Shown: piece after piece, positions 33,015-41,895 of the stretch
Layout: each line of letters begins with the position of its first letter
Numbering within the stretch: position 1 is the first letter of the stretch
From: XBB1006 sp051877515
GTDB lineage: Bacteria; Bacillota; Clostridia; Lachnospirales; Lachnospiraceae
Direction of reading: 5' to 3'
DNA: 64,000 nucleotides
Assembly (NCBI GenBank): GCA_051877515.1
Contig: JBJEIY010000017.1
Location: forward strand, 372,001-436,000
The notes under the pieces: model-generated
Told to the model about the DNA's origin: nothing
The model's database searches: none
The model's input: the letters and a program-made list of their open reading frames with translations, nothing else
Made by a program: the position numbers and the translations under genes

Positions 33015-34052
33015 ATGCAGTCAATACATGGAGGGGATATTTACAGAAACAGGATCACATTGGATTATTCTGTGAACTGTAATCCTTTTGGAATACCGAA
33101 AGGTGTGAAAAAAGCATTATATCATGCAGTGGGCCATTGTCACCAATACCCGGATATGGAAGCTTCCGGATTGCGTGGCGCAGTCAGCAGGATGCTGGCG
33201 ATTCCTCCGGAATATCTTTTGTTTGGGAATGGTGCATCGGAGCTTTTCATGGCGATCGTACATGGAGTGCAACCCCGAAAAGCCATGATTCTGACCCCTT
33301 CCTTTTATGGATATCAGCATGCGCTAATGGCTGTTGACTGTAATATGGTTATCTACCCTCTGAAACAGGAACATGGTTTTTTACCTCAAGAGGATCTTCT
33401 GGATGATCTGACAGAGGATGTGGACCTGCTTTTTTTAGCAAATCCTAACAATCCCACAGGTCAGATCATGGACAAAGCCTTTCTAAAAAAGCTGTTGGAG
33501 CATTGTAAGGAAAATAAGATCCTGGTAGTCCTAGATGAGTGTTTTATTGAGTTTTGCAGCAGCCGGGATTCTATGTTGCCCGAAATAGATGAATATAGCA
33601 ATCTAATCCTTGTGCGGGCATTTACCAAGATTTATGCGATTCCCGGTGTAAGACTTGGCTATTTAATCTGCAGTTGCGAGGATTTACGTAATAAAATTAA
33701 AAAACAGTTGCCGGAATGGAATCTTTCTGTTCTTGCACAAGAGGCCGGAGTTGCCTGCACAAAGCAAAGCTCTTATCTGAAGAAAACAGGAAGTCTCATT
33801 CGTGAAGAAAGACGTTTTTTGGCAGAGGGTCTAAAAAAACTGGGGCTGCAAGTCTTTCCGGGTGAAGCAAATTTTATTCTGTTTTACAGTAGGATACCGT
33901 TATATGACAGTTTGTTGAAAAGAGGTATTCTGATCAGGGATTGTTCTAATTATAAAGGGTTGTCCCCGGGTTATTATCGAATTGCAGTCAGACAAAGAAA
34001 GGATAACAGGCAATTATTGAAAGCAATAGGTGAATGCATTGAAGAATCTTGA
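33015..34052 (+). CDS. cobD: L-threonine-O-3-phosphate decarboxylase (PLP-dependent)
   Basis: Makes (R)-1-amino-2-propanol phosphate, the CbiB substrate. It belongs to fold-type I aminotransferases, related to HisC. Visible marks are HGGDIYRN at the start, LANPNNPTGQ, and the PLP lysine in RAFTKIYAIPGVRLGY. The 345-residue length fits CobD. Because HisC is so similar, the name rests on the operon position between cbiB and cbiC. Its stop lies inside the cbiC start region. Confidence 0.9.
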   Translation: MQSIHGGDIYRNRITLDYSVNCNPFGIPKGVKKALYHAVGHCHQYPDMEASGLRGAVSRMLAIPPEYLLFGNGASELFMAIVHGVQPRKAMILTPSFYGYQHALMAVDCNMVIYPLKQEHGFLPQEDLLDDLTEDVDLLFLANPNNPTGQIMDKAFLKKLLEHCKENKILVVLDECFIEFCSSRDSMLPEIDEYSNLILVRAFTKIYAIPGVRLGYLICSCEDLRNKIKKQLPEWNLSVLAQEAGVACTKQSSYLKKTGSLIREERRFLAEGLKKLGLQVFPGEANFILFYSRIPLYDSLLKRGILIRDCSNYKGLSPGYYRIAVRQRKDNRQLLKAIGECIEES

Positions 34053-34680
34053 ATTATTACCTCCTGCGGAGATTGAAAAAAGAAGTTTTGAAATTATAAC
34101 AGAGGAACTCAGGCAAAGAGGATTGCAGTTACCAAAAGAAGAAGAAATGGTCACGAAAAGAGTCATTCATACCAGTGCGGATTTTGACTATGTGAAAACA
34201 CTTACTTTTTCCAAAGACGCGGTTAGAATTGCAAAGGAATATTTGCTTCAGGGTGCAGACATTGTGACGGATACCAACATGGCTTTGGCCGGGATCAACA
34301 AAAAGGCGCTGGGGAGTTTTGGAGGAGAAGCTCATTGCTTTATGGCAGAGGATGAAGTGGCCAGGATCGCAAAAGAGCGTGAAACCACCCGTGCCGCAGT
34401 GAGTATGGAAATGGCTGCAAAATTGGAAAAACCGGTTATTTTTGCAATTGGAAATGCGCCCACTGCACTGATCAGACTTTACGAAATGGTGAAAGAAGAT
34501 CTTTTCAAACCGGCTTTTATCATTGGTGTTCCGGTTGGATTTGTGAATGTAGAGGCTGCGAAGGAATTGATCCTGGATACAGGCATCCCCTGTATTGTTA
34601 ACCGGGGAAGAAAAGGCGGAAGTAATATTGCGGCAGCGATCTGTAATGCTTTGCTTTATGATTTGGCAGGTAATAAATAA
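34030..34680 (+). CDS. cbiC: Cobalt-precorrin-8 methylmutase
   Basis: Moves the C11 methyl to C12, giving cobyrinic acid. Characteristic segments are RVIHTSADFDY (with the catalytic His), GADIVTDTNMALAGI, and FAIGNAPTAL with IGVPVGFVNVEAAKE. It is 216 aa. The start is a GTG overlapping cobD by 23 nt. It begins the corrin-ring half of the operon. Confidence 0.95.
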   Translation: MNALKNLELLPPAEIEKRSFEIITEELRQRGLQLPKEEEMVTKRVIHTSADFDYVKTLTFSKDAVRIAKEYLLQGADIVTDTNMALAGINKKALGSFGGEAHCFMAEDEVARIAKERETTRAAVSMEMAAKLEKPVIFAIGNAPTALIRLYEMVKEDLFKPAFIIGVPVGFVNVEAAKELILDTGIPCIVNRGRKGGSNIAAAICNALLYDLAGNK

Positions 34681-34696
34681 GAGGTTGATTTGACAC

Positions 34697-35836
34697 ATGC
34701 GGTATGGTTTTACAACCGGAAGCTGTGCGGCTGCTGCCAGTAAAGCGGCAGCATACATGCTTTTATCCGGAAGAAAAAAAGAAGAAATCACAATAAAGAC
34801 TCCCAAAGGGATTCCGTATACAACACAGATTTTATGTTTGGAACGGACGGAACAACAGGTTAGCTGTGCTGTTAAAAAGGATGGAGGAGATGACCCGGAT
34901 GTTACAACGGGAACTTTAATTTTTTCCCGGGTTTCCATTAGAGAAAAAGAACATAAAAAGATGGCTGCCGGCCTGGAGGGAACCAGGGTGTTCATTGAGG
35001 GCGGCGAAGGGATCGGAAGGGTGACGAAACCCGGACTGGACCAGCCCATCGGCAGTGCGGCCATTAATCATGTACCCAGGGAAATGATTGAAAAAGAAGT
35101 ACTTGAGGTATGTGATCTTTTTGATTATGATGGCGCTCTGAATGTAACCATTTTTGCTCCGGCAGGGCAAAAACTGGCAGAGCATACCTTTAATCCAAGA
35201 CTTGGCATTGTTGGGGGGATCTCTATTCTGGGAACCAGCGGGATTGTGGAACCCATGAGTAACCAGGCACTTCTTGAAACGATCAGGCTGGAATTAAATC
35301 AGAGAAGAGAACTGGGATATTCTTATGTGGTTGTTTCGCCCGGCAATTATGGCTTAGAATTCATGAAACAAACATATGGCTATGATCTGGACAGGAGTGT
35401 AAAATGCAGCAATTATATTGGTGAAACCATTGATATGGCGGTGGAGTTTGGTTTTCAGAGAATGCTTCTTGCCGGACATATCGGTAAACTGATCAAAGTT
35501 GCGGGAGGGATCATGAATACCCATTCCCGGGAAGGGGATTGCAGGATGGAGCTTTTGACGGCATTCGGTGCCCGCTTTGGAATGGAGCAGGACTATTCCC
35601 GTAAGATTCTTGATTGTGTAACAACACAAGAAGCGGTTGGGTTGTTGAAGGAATGTGGTATTCTTGAAAATGTAATGGACTATGCCATGGAGCGTATTTG
35701 CTTTTATTTGAATAAAAGAGCCAAGGGGCAGATGTCCATTGATTGCATCATGTATGCCAATGAGTTTGGAGAATTGGCAAAAAGCAGAGAGGTGGCAGAA
35801 TGGTTTACTTTGTTGGCGCAGGAACAGGCGCAGTAG
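34697..35836 (+). CDS. cbiD: Cobalt-precorrin-5B C1-methyltransferase
   Basis: CbiD is specific to the anaerobic pathway and methylates C1 after ring contraction. The N-terminus RYGFTTGSCAAAASKAA is the family signature; KKDGGDDPDVTTG and GGEGIGRVTKPGL are further conserved blocks, and LAGHIGKLIKVAGGIMNTHS lies in the C-terminal domain. The 379-residue length is normal. The end overlaps cbiF by 37 nt. Confidence 0.96.
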   Translation: MRYGFTTGSCAAAASKAAAYMLLSGRKKEEITIKTPKGIPYTTQILCLERTEQQVSCAVKKDGGDDPDVTTGTLIFSRVSIREKEHKKMAAGLEGTRVFIEGGEGIGRVTKPGLDQPIGSAAINHVPREMIEKEVLEVCDLFDYDGALNVTIFAPAGQKLAEHTFNPRLGIVGGISILGTSGIVEPMSNQALLETIRLELNQRRELGYSYVVVSPGNYGLEFMKQTYGYDLDRSVKCSNYIGETIDMAVEFGFQRMLLAGHIGKLIKVAGGIMNTHSREGDCRMELLTAFGARFGMEQDYSRKILDCVTTQEAVGLLKECGILENVMDYAMERICFYLNKRAKGQMSIDCIMYANEFGELAKSREVAEWFTLLAQEQAQ

Positions 35837-36606
35837 ATTTGATCACAGTGAGAGGAATGCGTCTGCTTTCCAGGGCAGACCAGATCATTTATGCGGGTTC
35901 CCTTGTGAATCCCCAGTTATTGGAATATGCAAAAAAGGAGTGCAGGATACATAATAGTGCCCTGCTTACCCTGGAAGAGATCCTGGAACTTATGATACAG
36001 GCAGAAGACAGGGGCGAGATGACAGTTCGGCTCCATACAGGAGATCCCAGTATATATGGTGCTGTAAGAGAGCAGATGGATGAGCTTGACCGACTAGGGA
36101 TATTGTATGAAAGCTGTCCCGGTGTCAGCGCCTGTTTTGGGGCAGCTGCCTCATTGAATTTGGAATATACTTTGCCGGATATATCCCAATCCCTGATCAT
36201 TACAAGAATGGAAGGCAAAACCAAGGTTCCTCCCAAGGAAAGCATAGAAAGCTTTGCGGCCCACCAGGCATCCATGGCCATATATCTTAGTACTGGTTTG
36301 CTGGGTGAACTGAGTAAGAAGCTTATTGCAGGAGGATACAGGAAAGATACCCCTGCAGCATTGGTTTACAAAGCCACCTGGCCGGAGGAAAAAGCTTTTC
36401 TTTGTACCGTTGAAACATTACAGCAAACTGCTAAGGAGTATCATATCAGGAAAACAGCTGTGGTTCTGGTAGGTGATGTGATCACACACCGGAAGTATCA
36501 GAAATCCAGATTGTATGCATCGGATTTTTCCACAGAGTTTCGGCAGGCAAAGGAAAAAGAAGTGGAGTCTGTAAGCAGTGGAAAATTTTCTGAATCAGAA
36601 GGTTAG
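35800..36606 (+). CDS. cbiF: Cobalt-precorrin-4 C11-methyltransferase
   Basis: SAM-dependent uroporphyrinogen-III methylase-family enzyme. The product begins VYFVGAGTGAVDLITVRG and has the loop RLHTGDPSIYGAVREQMD with the SAM-binding GDPS, then SCPGVSACFGAAA. At 268 aa it has about 15-20 extra polar residues at the C-terminus relative to typical CbiF. It starts inside cbiD and is followed 6 bp later by cbiG, the next enzyme in the pathway. Confidence 0.94.
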   Translation: MVYFVGAGTGAVDLITVRGMRLLSRADQIIYAGSLVNPQLLEYAKKECRIHNSALLTLEEILELMIQAEDRGEMTVRLHTGDPSIYGAVREQMDELDRLGILYESCPGVSACFGAAASLNLEYTLPDISQSLIITRMEGKTKVPPKESIESFAAHQASMAIYLSTGLLGELSKKLIAGGYRKDTPAALVYKATWPEEKAFLCTVETLQQTAKEYHIRKTAVVLVGDVITHRKYQKSRLYASDFSTEFRQAKEKEVESVSSGKFSESEG

Positions 36607-36612
36607 AACAGT

Positions 36613-37680
36613 ATGAAAATATGTGTTGTTAGTTTTACGAAGAATGGATTACTATTATCCAAACGCCTTAAGCAGTGTTTAAGCGAGGAACAGGTGATTC
36701 TATATTCCAAGTGCTCGTACGCGCAACCGGATCAGGAAGAAGATTCCATCGAATTTATTGAGGAATCTATTTCTGACTGGGCAGGGGAACAGATGAGGAA
36801 CCATTATGGTCTTCTTTTTATTGGGGCCTGCGGGATCGCAGTGAGAGCAATTGCACCTCATGTTGCGGATAAGCTGTCTGACAGTCCTGTTCTTGTGATG
36901 GATGAAAATGGTCGTCATATCATTCCCGTTTTGTCCGGACATCTTGGAGGAGCCAATGAGCTTGCAGAATACATAGCAGAAAAAATCGGTTCAAAACCGG
37001 TCATCACTACGGCCTCTGACCAGAATCGCATTTTTGCGGTAGATATTTTTGCAAAAAAGAATCATCTTCATATTATGAACCGGGATGGTATCGTGAAAGT
37101 GTCTTCTAAAGTGCTGGCAGGAAACAGGATTACTTTATCTGTGGATCCGGGGCATCTTATGCCGGGAACAGGAATTCCACAGGAAATCATGCTGGTCGCC
37201 TATCCGCCCACAGATCCGGTGGATGTTATCATTTCCCGAAATACGGTTGGTATAGATGCAGGGATCTGGTTATGCCCTGAAGAATATGTGATTGGAATCG
37301 GGTGTAAAAAAGGAAAAGAAAAGGATGAATTAAAGGAATTTGTTTTAAAAGCTCTGCGTGAGTCGGATATTAAACAGGAACAGATTTTTGCATTTGCTTC
37401 TATCGACCAAAAGAAAGAAGAGCCGGGGCTGACTAAACTTTGCATGGAAATGGGTATTCCGTTTTTTACCTTTTCTTCCCGGCAGTTGCAGAAAGTGAAT
37501 GGGAATTTTCATACATCAGAATTTGTAAAGTCGCAGGTTGGCGTTGATAATGTCTGTGAACGGGCAGCACTTATGTCTTGCGAGAATAATGGAACCATCA
37601 TTTACGATAAACATGCGGAAAACGGAATGACTTTGGCAATCGCAAAAAGAGAATGGAGTGTATCTTTTGATGAGGAATAA
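36613..37680 (+). CDS. cbiG: Cobalt-precorrin-5A hydrolase
   Basis: Opens the delta-lactone formed by CbiH and releases acetaldehyde during anaerobic ring contraction. The N-terminal region has LLFIGACGIAVRAIAPHVADK and VIPVLSGHLGGANELA, both diagnostic; the C-terminal domain (from about 225) starts YVIGIGCKKGKEKDEL and includes FFTFSSRQLQKV. It is 355 aa, standard. Its 3' end overlaps cbiH. Confidence 0.95.
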   Translation: MKICVVSFTKNGLLLSKRLKQCLSEEQVILYSKCSYAQPDQEEDSIEFIEESISDWAGEQMRNHYGLLFIGACGIAVRAIAPHVADKLSDSPVLVMDENGRHIIPVLSGHLGGANELAEYIAEKIGSKPVITTASDQNRIFAVDIFAKKNHLHIMNRDGIVKVSSKVLAGNRITLSVDPGHLMPGTGIPQEIMLVAYPPTDPVDVIISRNTVGIDAGIWLCPEEYVIGIGCKKGKEKDELKEFVLKALRESDIKQEQIFAFASIDQKKEEPGLTKLCMEMGIPFFTFSSRQLQKVNGNFHTSEFVKSQVGVDNVCERAALMSCENNGTIIYDKHAENGMTLAIAKREWSVSFDEE

Positions 37681-38449
37681 GATCTACATTGTAGGAATGG
37701 GCCCGGGTAGGGAAGACATGATGACCGTTCAGGCTCTGGAAGTTTTGGATAAAGCTGATGTGATCATTGGGTATACGGTTTATACAGAATTGTTGGGAGA
37801 ACGGTTTTCCGATAAAGAGATTTTGTCTACCCCAATGAAACAGGAGATACAACGATGTAAGCTATGTTTTGAAGAGGCACAAAAGAATAAGCTTGTTGCA
37901 TTGGTTTGCAGCGGAGATGCAGGGATTTACGGGCTGGCATCTTTAATGTATGAAGTAGGACTGGAATATCCAGAAACAGAAATTGTGGTGATTCCCGGAA
38001 TCACAGCAGCATGTAGCGGAGCAGCACTTTTAGGAGCGCCTTTAAATCATGATTTCTGTATCATCAGTCTGAGCGATCTTTTGACCAGTTGGGAAAAAAT
38101 CGAAAAACGGTTAGTTTGTGCAGCAACGGGAGATTTTTCTATTGCGATTTATAATCCTTCCAGTCATAAGCGAAAGGATTATCTGAAAAGGGCCTGCGAG
38201 ATTCTTCTGCGATATCTTGATGAGGACCGTCCCTGTGGTTTTGTTGAAAACATCGGAAGAGAAGGAACGAAGATTTCTACTTGTACCCTGAAAGAATTAA
38301 TGCAAAAGCAGGTAAATATGTTCACCACCGTTTTTATCGGAAACTCCGATACAAAGATCGTGAATGGAAAACTAATTACGAAGAGAGGGTATTCGATTGA
38401 AGAAAATACTGATATTTGCGGGAACAACGGAAGGAAGACGTCTGTCTGA
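37670..38449 (+). CDS. cbiH: Cobalt-precorrin-3 C17-methyltransferase
   Basis: Methylates C17 with ring contraction. The product starts MRNKIYIVGMGPGREDMM, contains ALVCSGDAGIYGLASLMYE (SAM loop) and IPGITAACSGAALLGAPLNHDF, and has the AIYNPSSHKRKDYL segment typical of CbiH/CobJ. The ATG at 37670 is chosen because homologues begin here; a GTG at 37658 would add four residues. About 259 aa. The 3' end overlaps the next gene by 53 nt. Confidence 0.94.
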   Translation: MRNKIYIVGMGPGREDMMTVQALEVLDKADVIIGYTVYTELLGERFSDKEILSTPMKQEIQRCKLCFEEAQKNKLVALVCSGDAGIYGLASLMYEVGLEYPETEIVVIPGITAACSGAALLGAPLNHDFCIISLSDLLTSWEKIEKRLVCAATGDFSIAIYNPSSHKRKDYLKRACEILLRYLDEDRPCGFVENIGREGTKISTCTLKELMQKQVNMFTTVFIGNSDTKIVNGKLITKRGYSIEENTDICGNNGRKTSV

Positions 38450-40427
38450 GTCTCTGGCGGATGCGGGAGTTGCACACACTCTGTGTGTGGCTACGGAATA
38501 TGGCGAGCTGGTATTAAAGAACCATCCGCTGGTTCAGGTTCATTGTGGAAGGATGGATCAGGAGGAAATCCGGAGTTTTGTGAAACAGGGTCAGTTTGAA
38601 ATTATAATTGATGCTACGCATCCCTTTGCAAAGATTATTACGGAAAATATCAAAGCTTCCATAAACGGATTAGATGTCTTGTATCTGCGCTTAAACAGAG
38701 ATCTTGATTTTGAATCCGAATATGATAAGATTTTTTATTTTGATAGCAGCGAAGCCTGCGCACAAGCATTAGACCGGATAGAAGGAAACATCCTGCTTAC
38801 CACAGGAAGTAAAGAACTGCCGGTATTCTGCGCCAGGGAAGACTTACGAAAGAGACTTTTCGTTCGGGTGCTTCCCGGTCTTGAAAGTCTTTCCCTTTGC
38901 ATGGACAATTATATTACAGGAAAGCAGATCCTTGCTCTGCAGGGACCCTTTACGGCTCAAATGAATGAGGCGATGATCAGCCAGTATGAGATTCAATGTC
39001 TGGTTACGAAACAAAGCGGTATGATAGGCGGTTATCAGGAAAAAATCAAGGCTGCACAAAAAAAAGGGATTGCGGTATTTGTGATCGGACAGAAAGATGT
39101 TACAGAGGGATACTCCTATGAAGAAGTTTGCAGGGAACTGGAAAGGATCCTTGATCAAAAGATCCTGTGCAAAAGCTCTATGGAGATTTTACTTGCAGGA
39201 GTCGGAATGGGAAGTCGGGACAGTATGACGCAGGAAGTTAGGCGGGCAATCGAAAAGGCTGATATCCTGTTGGGTGCTTCCAGACTGATTGATGACTATC
39301 ATCCGAGAGTAGAAAAGCAGCCCTTTTATACTGCAGAAAAGATCATTCCGTTTTTGGAAAAAAAGCAACAGGAAGAAATGATGTCGGAAGGATGTCATGT
39401 TGTGGTCTTATTCTCCGGAGACAGTGGCTTTTACAGTGGCTGTCAGTCGTTATATACCCGGCTGGAGCAAGAGATCCGGGATGACAGACTGAATGCTTCA
39501 TTGAGAATCCTTCCGGGTATCTCATCCGTGGCATATTTGTCTTCCTGTATCGGTGAAAGCTATCAGGATGCTGCGATATACAGCCTGCATGGAAAAGAAG
39601 TTCCGAATCTCTCGGAATGTATTCGGACAAATAAGAAGACATTTTTATTAATGTCCGGTGTAACAGATGTTCAGAAACTGGGAAAACTTTTGCTGGATGC
39701 AGGTTTGGAGTTTTGTACCGTTTGGGCAGGATATCAGTTGTCCTATCCGCAGCAGAAGATTTTTTCGTTCACACCGGAGGAATGCTGCAAACAAAAAGAA
39801 GAAGGATTATACACTTGTTGTATTATCAATCCCCATGCAGAGCCGGGAAGACTGACTCACGGTAAACCTGACACGGCATTTCTTCGAAGTAAGATTCCAA
39901 TGACCAAGGAAGAAATCCGGGAGATCAGTATCTGTAAACTGCGCTTAACCGATCATGCTGTTGTATTGGATATCGGTAGTGGAACAGGTTCTATTGCAGC
40001 AGAAATAGCAGGATTATCTGAAAATATTATGGTTTATGCTCTGGAGCAAAAAGAAGAAGCGGTTTCTTTGATCCGGGAAAACTGCAGAAGATTTCATTTA
40101 AATAATGTAAAAGTGATAAATACAGTGGCTCCGAAGGGGATTGAAAACCTGCCCATACCGACGCATGCATTTATTGGAGGCAGCGGAGGAAGGTTAAAGG
40201 AAATCCTGAATGAACTGTACCGAAAGAATCCTGGCATGCGCGTGGTAATCAATGCCATCAGCATGGAAACTTTAGGACAGATCATGGAAATCGTATCGGG
40301 GTATCCGATTGAAAACGACGAACTTGTTCAGATTCAGGTGAGCAGAGCAAATATTGCCGGAAACCATCACTTGATGAAGGGAGAGAACCCGGTGTGGATC
40401 TTTTCTTTTGATTTTACCGATGAATAA
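38397..40427 (+). CDS. cbiJET: CbiJ-CbiE-CbiT triple fusion
   Basis: One 676-residue chain combines three consecutive or near-consecutive steps. Residues 1-255 are CbiJ (cobalt-precorrin-6A reductase): ILIFAGTTEGRRLSE, IIIDATHPFAKIITEN, GPFTAQMNEAM. Residues about 260-465 are CbiE (C5-methyltransferase of precorrin-7): EILLAGVGMGS, LFSGDSGFYSG, LPGISSVAYL. Residues about 490-676 are CbiT (C15-methylation with decarboxylation of the C12 acetate): LDIGSGTGSIAAE and IGGSGGRLKEIL. The start codon is TTG with a GAGAGGG ribosome-binding site. CbiE-CbiT fusions (CobL) are common; adding CbiJ is less so. Confidence 0.93.
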   Translation: MKKILIFAGTTEGRRLSESLADAGVAHTLCVATEYGELVLKNHPLVQVHCGRMDQEEIRSFVKQGQFEIIIDATHPFAKIITENIKASINGLDVLYLRLNRDLDFESEYDKIFYFDSSEACAQALDRIEGNILLTTGSKELPVFCAREDLRKRLFVRVLPGLESLSLCMDNYITGKQILALQGPFTAQMNEAMISQYEIQCLVTKQSGMIGGYQEKIKAAQKKGIAVFVIGQKDVTEGYSYEEVCRELERILDQKILCKSSMEILLAGVGMGSRDSMTQEVRRAIEKADILLGASRLIDDYHPRVEKQPFYTAEKIIPFLEKKQQEEMMSEGCHVVVLFSGDSGFYSGCQSLYTRLEQEIRDDRLNASLRILPGISSVAYLSSCIGESYQDAAIYSLHGKEVPNLSECIRTNKKTFLLMSGVTDVQKLGKLLLDAGLEFCTVWAGYQLSYPQQKIFSFTPEECCKQKEEGLYTCCIINPHAEPGRLTHGKPDTAFLRSKIPMTKEEIREISICKLRLTDHAVVLDIGSGTGSIAAEIAGLSENIMVYALEQKEEAVSLIRENCRRFHLNNVKVINTVAPKGIENLPIPTHAFIGGSGGRLKEILNELYRKNPGMRVVINAISMETLGQIMEIVSGYPIENDELVQIQVSRANIAGNHHLMKGENPVWIFSFDFTDE

Positions 40428-40440
40428 GGTGGTGTAACAG

Positions 40441-41832
40441 ATGAACAACCGAATTATGATAGCTGCAACCAGAAGCGGAAGCGGAAAAACAACCATTACC
40501 TGCGGGCTTTTGCAGGCTTTCAAGAAAATGGGACATAATGTGGTTGCTTTTAAATGCGGTCCGGATTACATTGATCCTATGTTTCATCAGAAGGTGATAG
40601 GGATACCTTCGAAAAATCTGGATACTTTTTTTACGGGAGAGGAAGAAACAAGACGGCTGTTTCTGCAAGATCGTTCAGAGGATGAATTTGCGGTTTTAGA
40701 AGGAGTTATGGGACTTTATGATGGCCTGGGAGGTGTTAGGGAAGAAGGATCTTCTTATCATTTGGCCCAAATAACGAAAACGCCTATTCTTCTTGTGATT
40801 GATGCCAAGGGAATGGGAAAATCCATACTTCCGTTGATTGCCGGGTTTCTTTCCTATGATAAGGAAAAGCTGATAAAGGGGATTGTGTTAAACAGGATGT
40901 CAGGATCCTATTTCAAGACCATACAACCGCTTATTGAGAAGGAGTTTTCCATTCCTGTTGTAGGTTATTTTCCGGAATCCGAAGAGTTTCATATAAAGAG
41001 CAGACATTTAGGACTTTGTTTACCGGATGAGATGAATCAAACAACCAGACAACTTCATATCATGGCAGATCAGTTGCAAAAAACAGTTTCTCTGGAAAAA
41101 ATCCTTGAAATTGCCAAAACTGCACAGCCTATCATGCAGAAAAGTATGCAAACGAAAGAGAATGGTTTTCATACGGAATGTCCTGTTATTGCAGTTGCAA
41201 GAGATGAAGCATTTTGTTTTTATTACGAAGATAATCTTCGACTCTTAAAAAATGAGGGTGCAAAATTGCAGTTTTTTTCACCTCTTCATGACAGCTTTCT
41301 GCCGGAAGGCTGCCATGGTTTGTTATTGGGAGGCGGATATCCTGAATTATATGCATCTTTATTAAGCAAGAATCAAACAATGCTTGATAGTGTCCGCAAT
41401 GCTGTGGAAAACGGAATCCCAACTGTGGCAGAATGTGGAGGTTTTATGTATCTTCATTCCGCAATGCAGCTAAAGGATGGCTCCTTATATCCTATGGTTG
41501 GAGTCCTTCCGGCAAAATGCTTTGATACCGGAAGATCCGTTCGCTTTGGGTATATTGAACTGGAAGAAAAAAGTAAAAACTTTTTACCGGATAAGTCGAA
41601 GATCCGGGGGCATGAATTTCATTATTTTGATACGGAATATAACGGGGAAGACTGCATTGCCGGTAAACCGGTTACAGGAAAACAGTATCCGTGTGTCATA
41701 GACCGGGAAAACATGTGGGTAGGATTTCCTCATCTGTATTATCCTTCCCAGCCTGTTTTTGCAAAACAGTTTGTGGCAAAAGCAAAAGAGTATCAGAAAA
41801 AGACTTATAAAAGTCACACAGACAGACAATGA
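40441..41832 (+). CDS. cbiA: Cobyrinate a,c-diamide synthase
   Basis: ATP- and glutamine-dependent amidation of the a and c side chains of cobyrinate. The N-terminal dethiobiotin-synthetase-like domain has MIAATRSGSGKTTIT and FKCGPDYIDPMFH; the glutaminase domain has LLLGGGYPELYA and the nucleophile Cys in TVAECGGFMYL, with the late GHEFHYFD motif. It is 463 aa. It is the last gene of the 20-gene operon; no clear terminator follows before the rpiR promoter. Confidence 0.96.
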   Translation: MNNRIMIAATRSGSGKTTITCGLLQAFKKMGHNVVAFKCGPDYIDPMFHQKVIGIPSKNLDTFFTGEEETRRLFLQDRSEDEFAVLEGVMGLYDGLGGVREEGSSYHLAQITKTPILLVIDAKGMGKSILPLIAGFLSYDKEKLIKGIVLNRMSGSYFKTIQPLIEKEFSIPVVGYFPESEEFHIKSRHLGLCLPDEMNQTTRQLHIMADQLQKTVSLEKILEIAKTAQPIMQKSMQTKENGFHTECPVIAVARDEAFCFYYEDNLRLLKNEGAKLQFFSPLHDSFLPEGCHGLLLGGGYPELYASLLSKNQTMLDSVRNAVENGIPTVAECGGFMYLHSAMQLKDGSLYPMVGVLPAKCFDTGRSVRFGYIELEEKSKNFLPDKSKIRGHEFHYFDTEYNGEDCIAGKPVTGKQYPCVIDRENMWVGFPHLYYPSQPVFAKQFVAKAKEYQKKTYKSHTDRQ

Positions 41833-41839
41833 TTTTGAG

Positions 41840-41868
41840 TTGAAGTCAGCCTTTGAAAATGTTATATT
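41840..41868 (+). promoter_or_regulatory. Promoter of the RpiR-family regulator
   Basis: TTGAAG (41840-41845), 17-bp spacer, TATATT (41863-41868). It separates the regulator and following genes from the cobalamin operon. Confidence 0.6.
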
Positions 41869-41895
41869 AATTTCGATAACGGAAAGGACATGACC

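Noticed and set aside
34129..35064. 311-codon open frame on the minus strand opposite cbiC/cbiD
   Set aside because: Both sense genes are unmistakable, and the antisense product has no recognisable motif.
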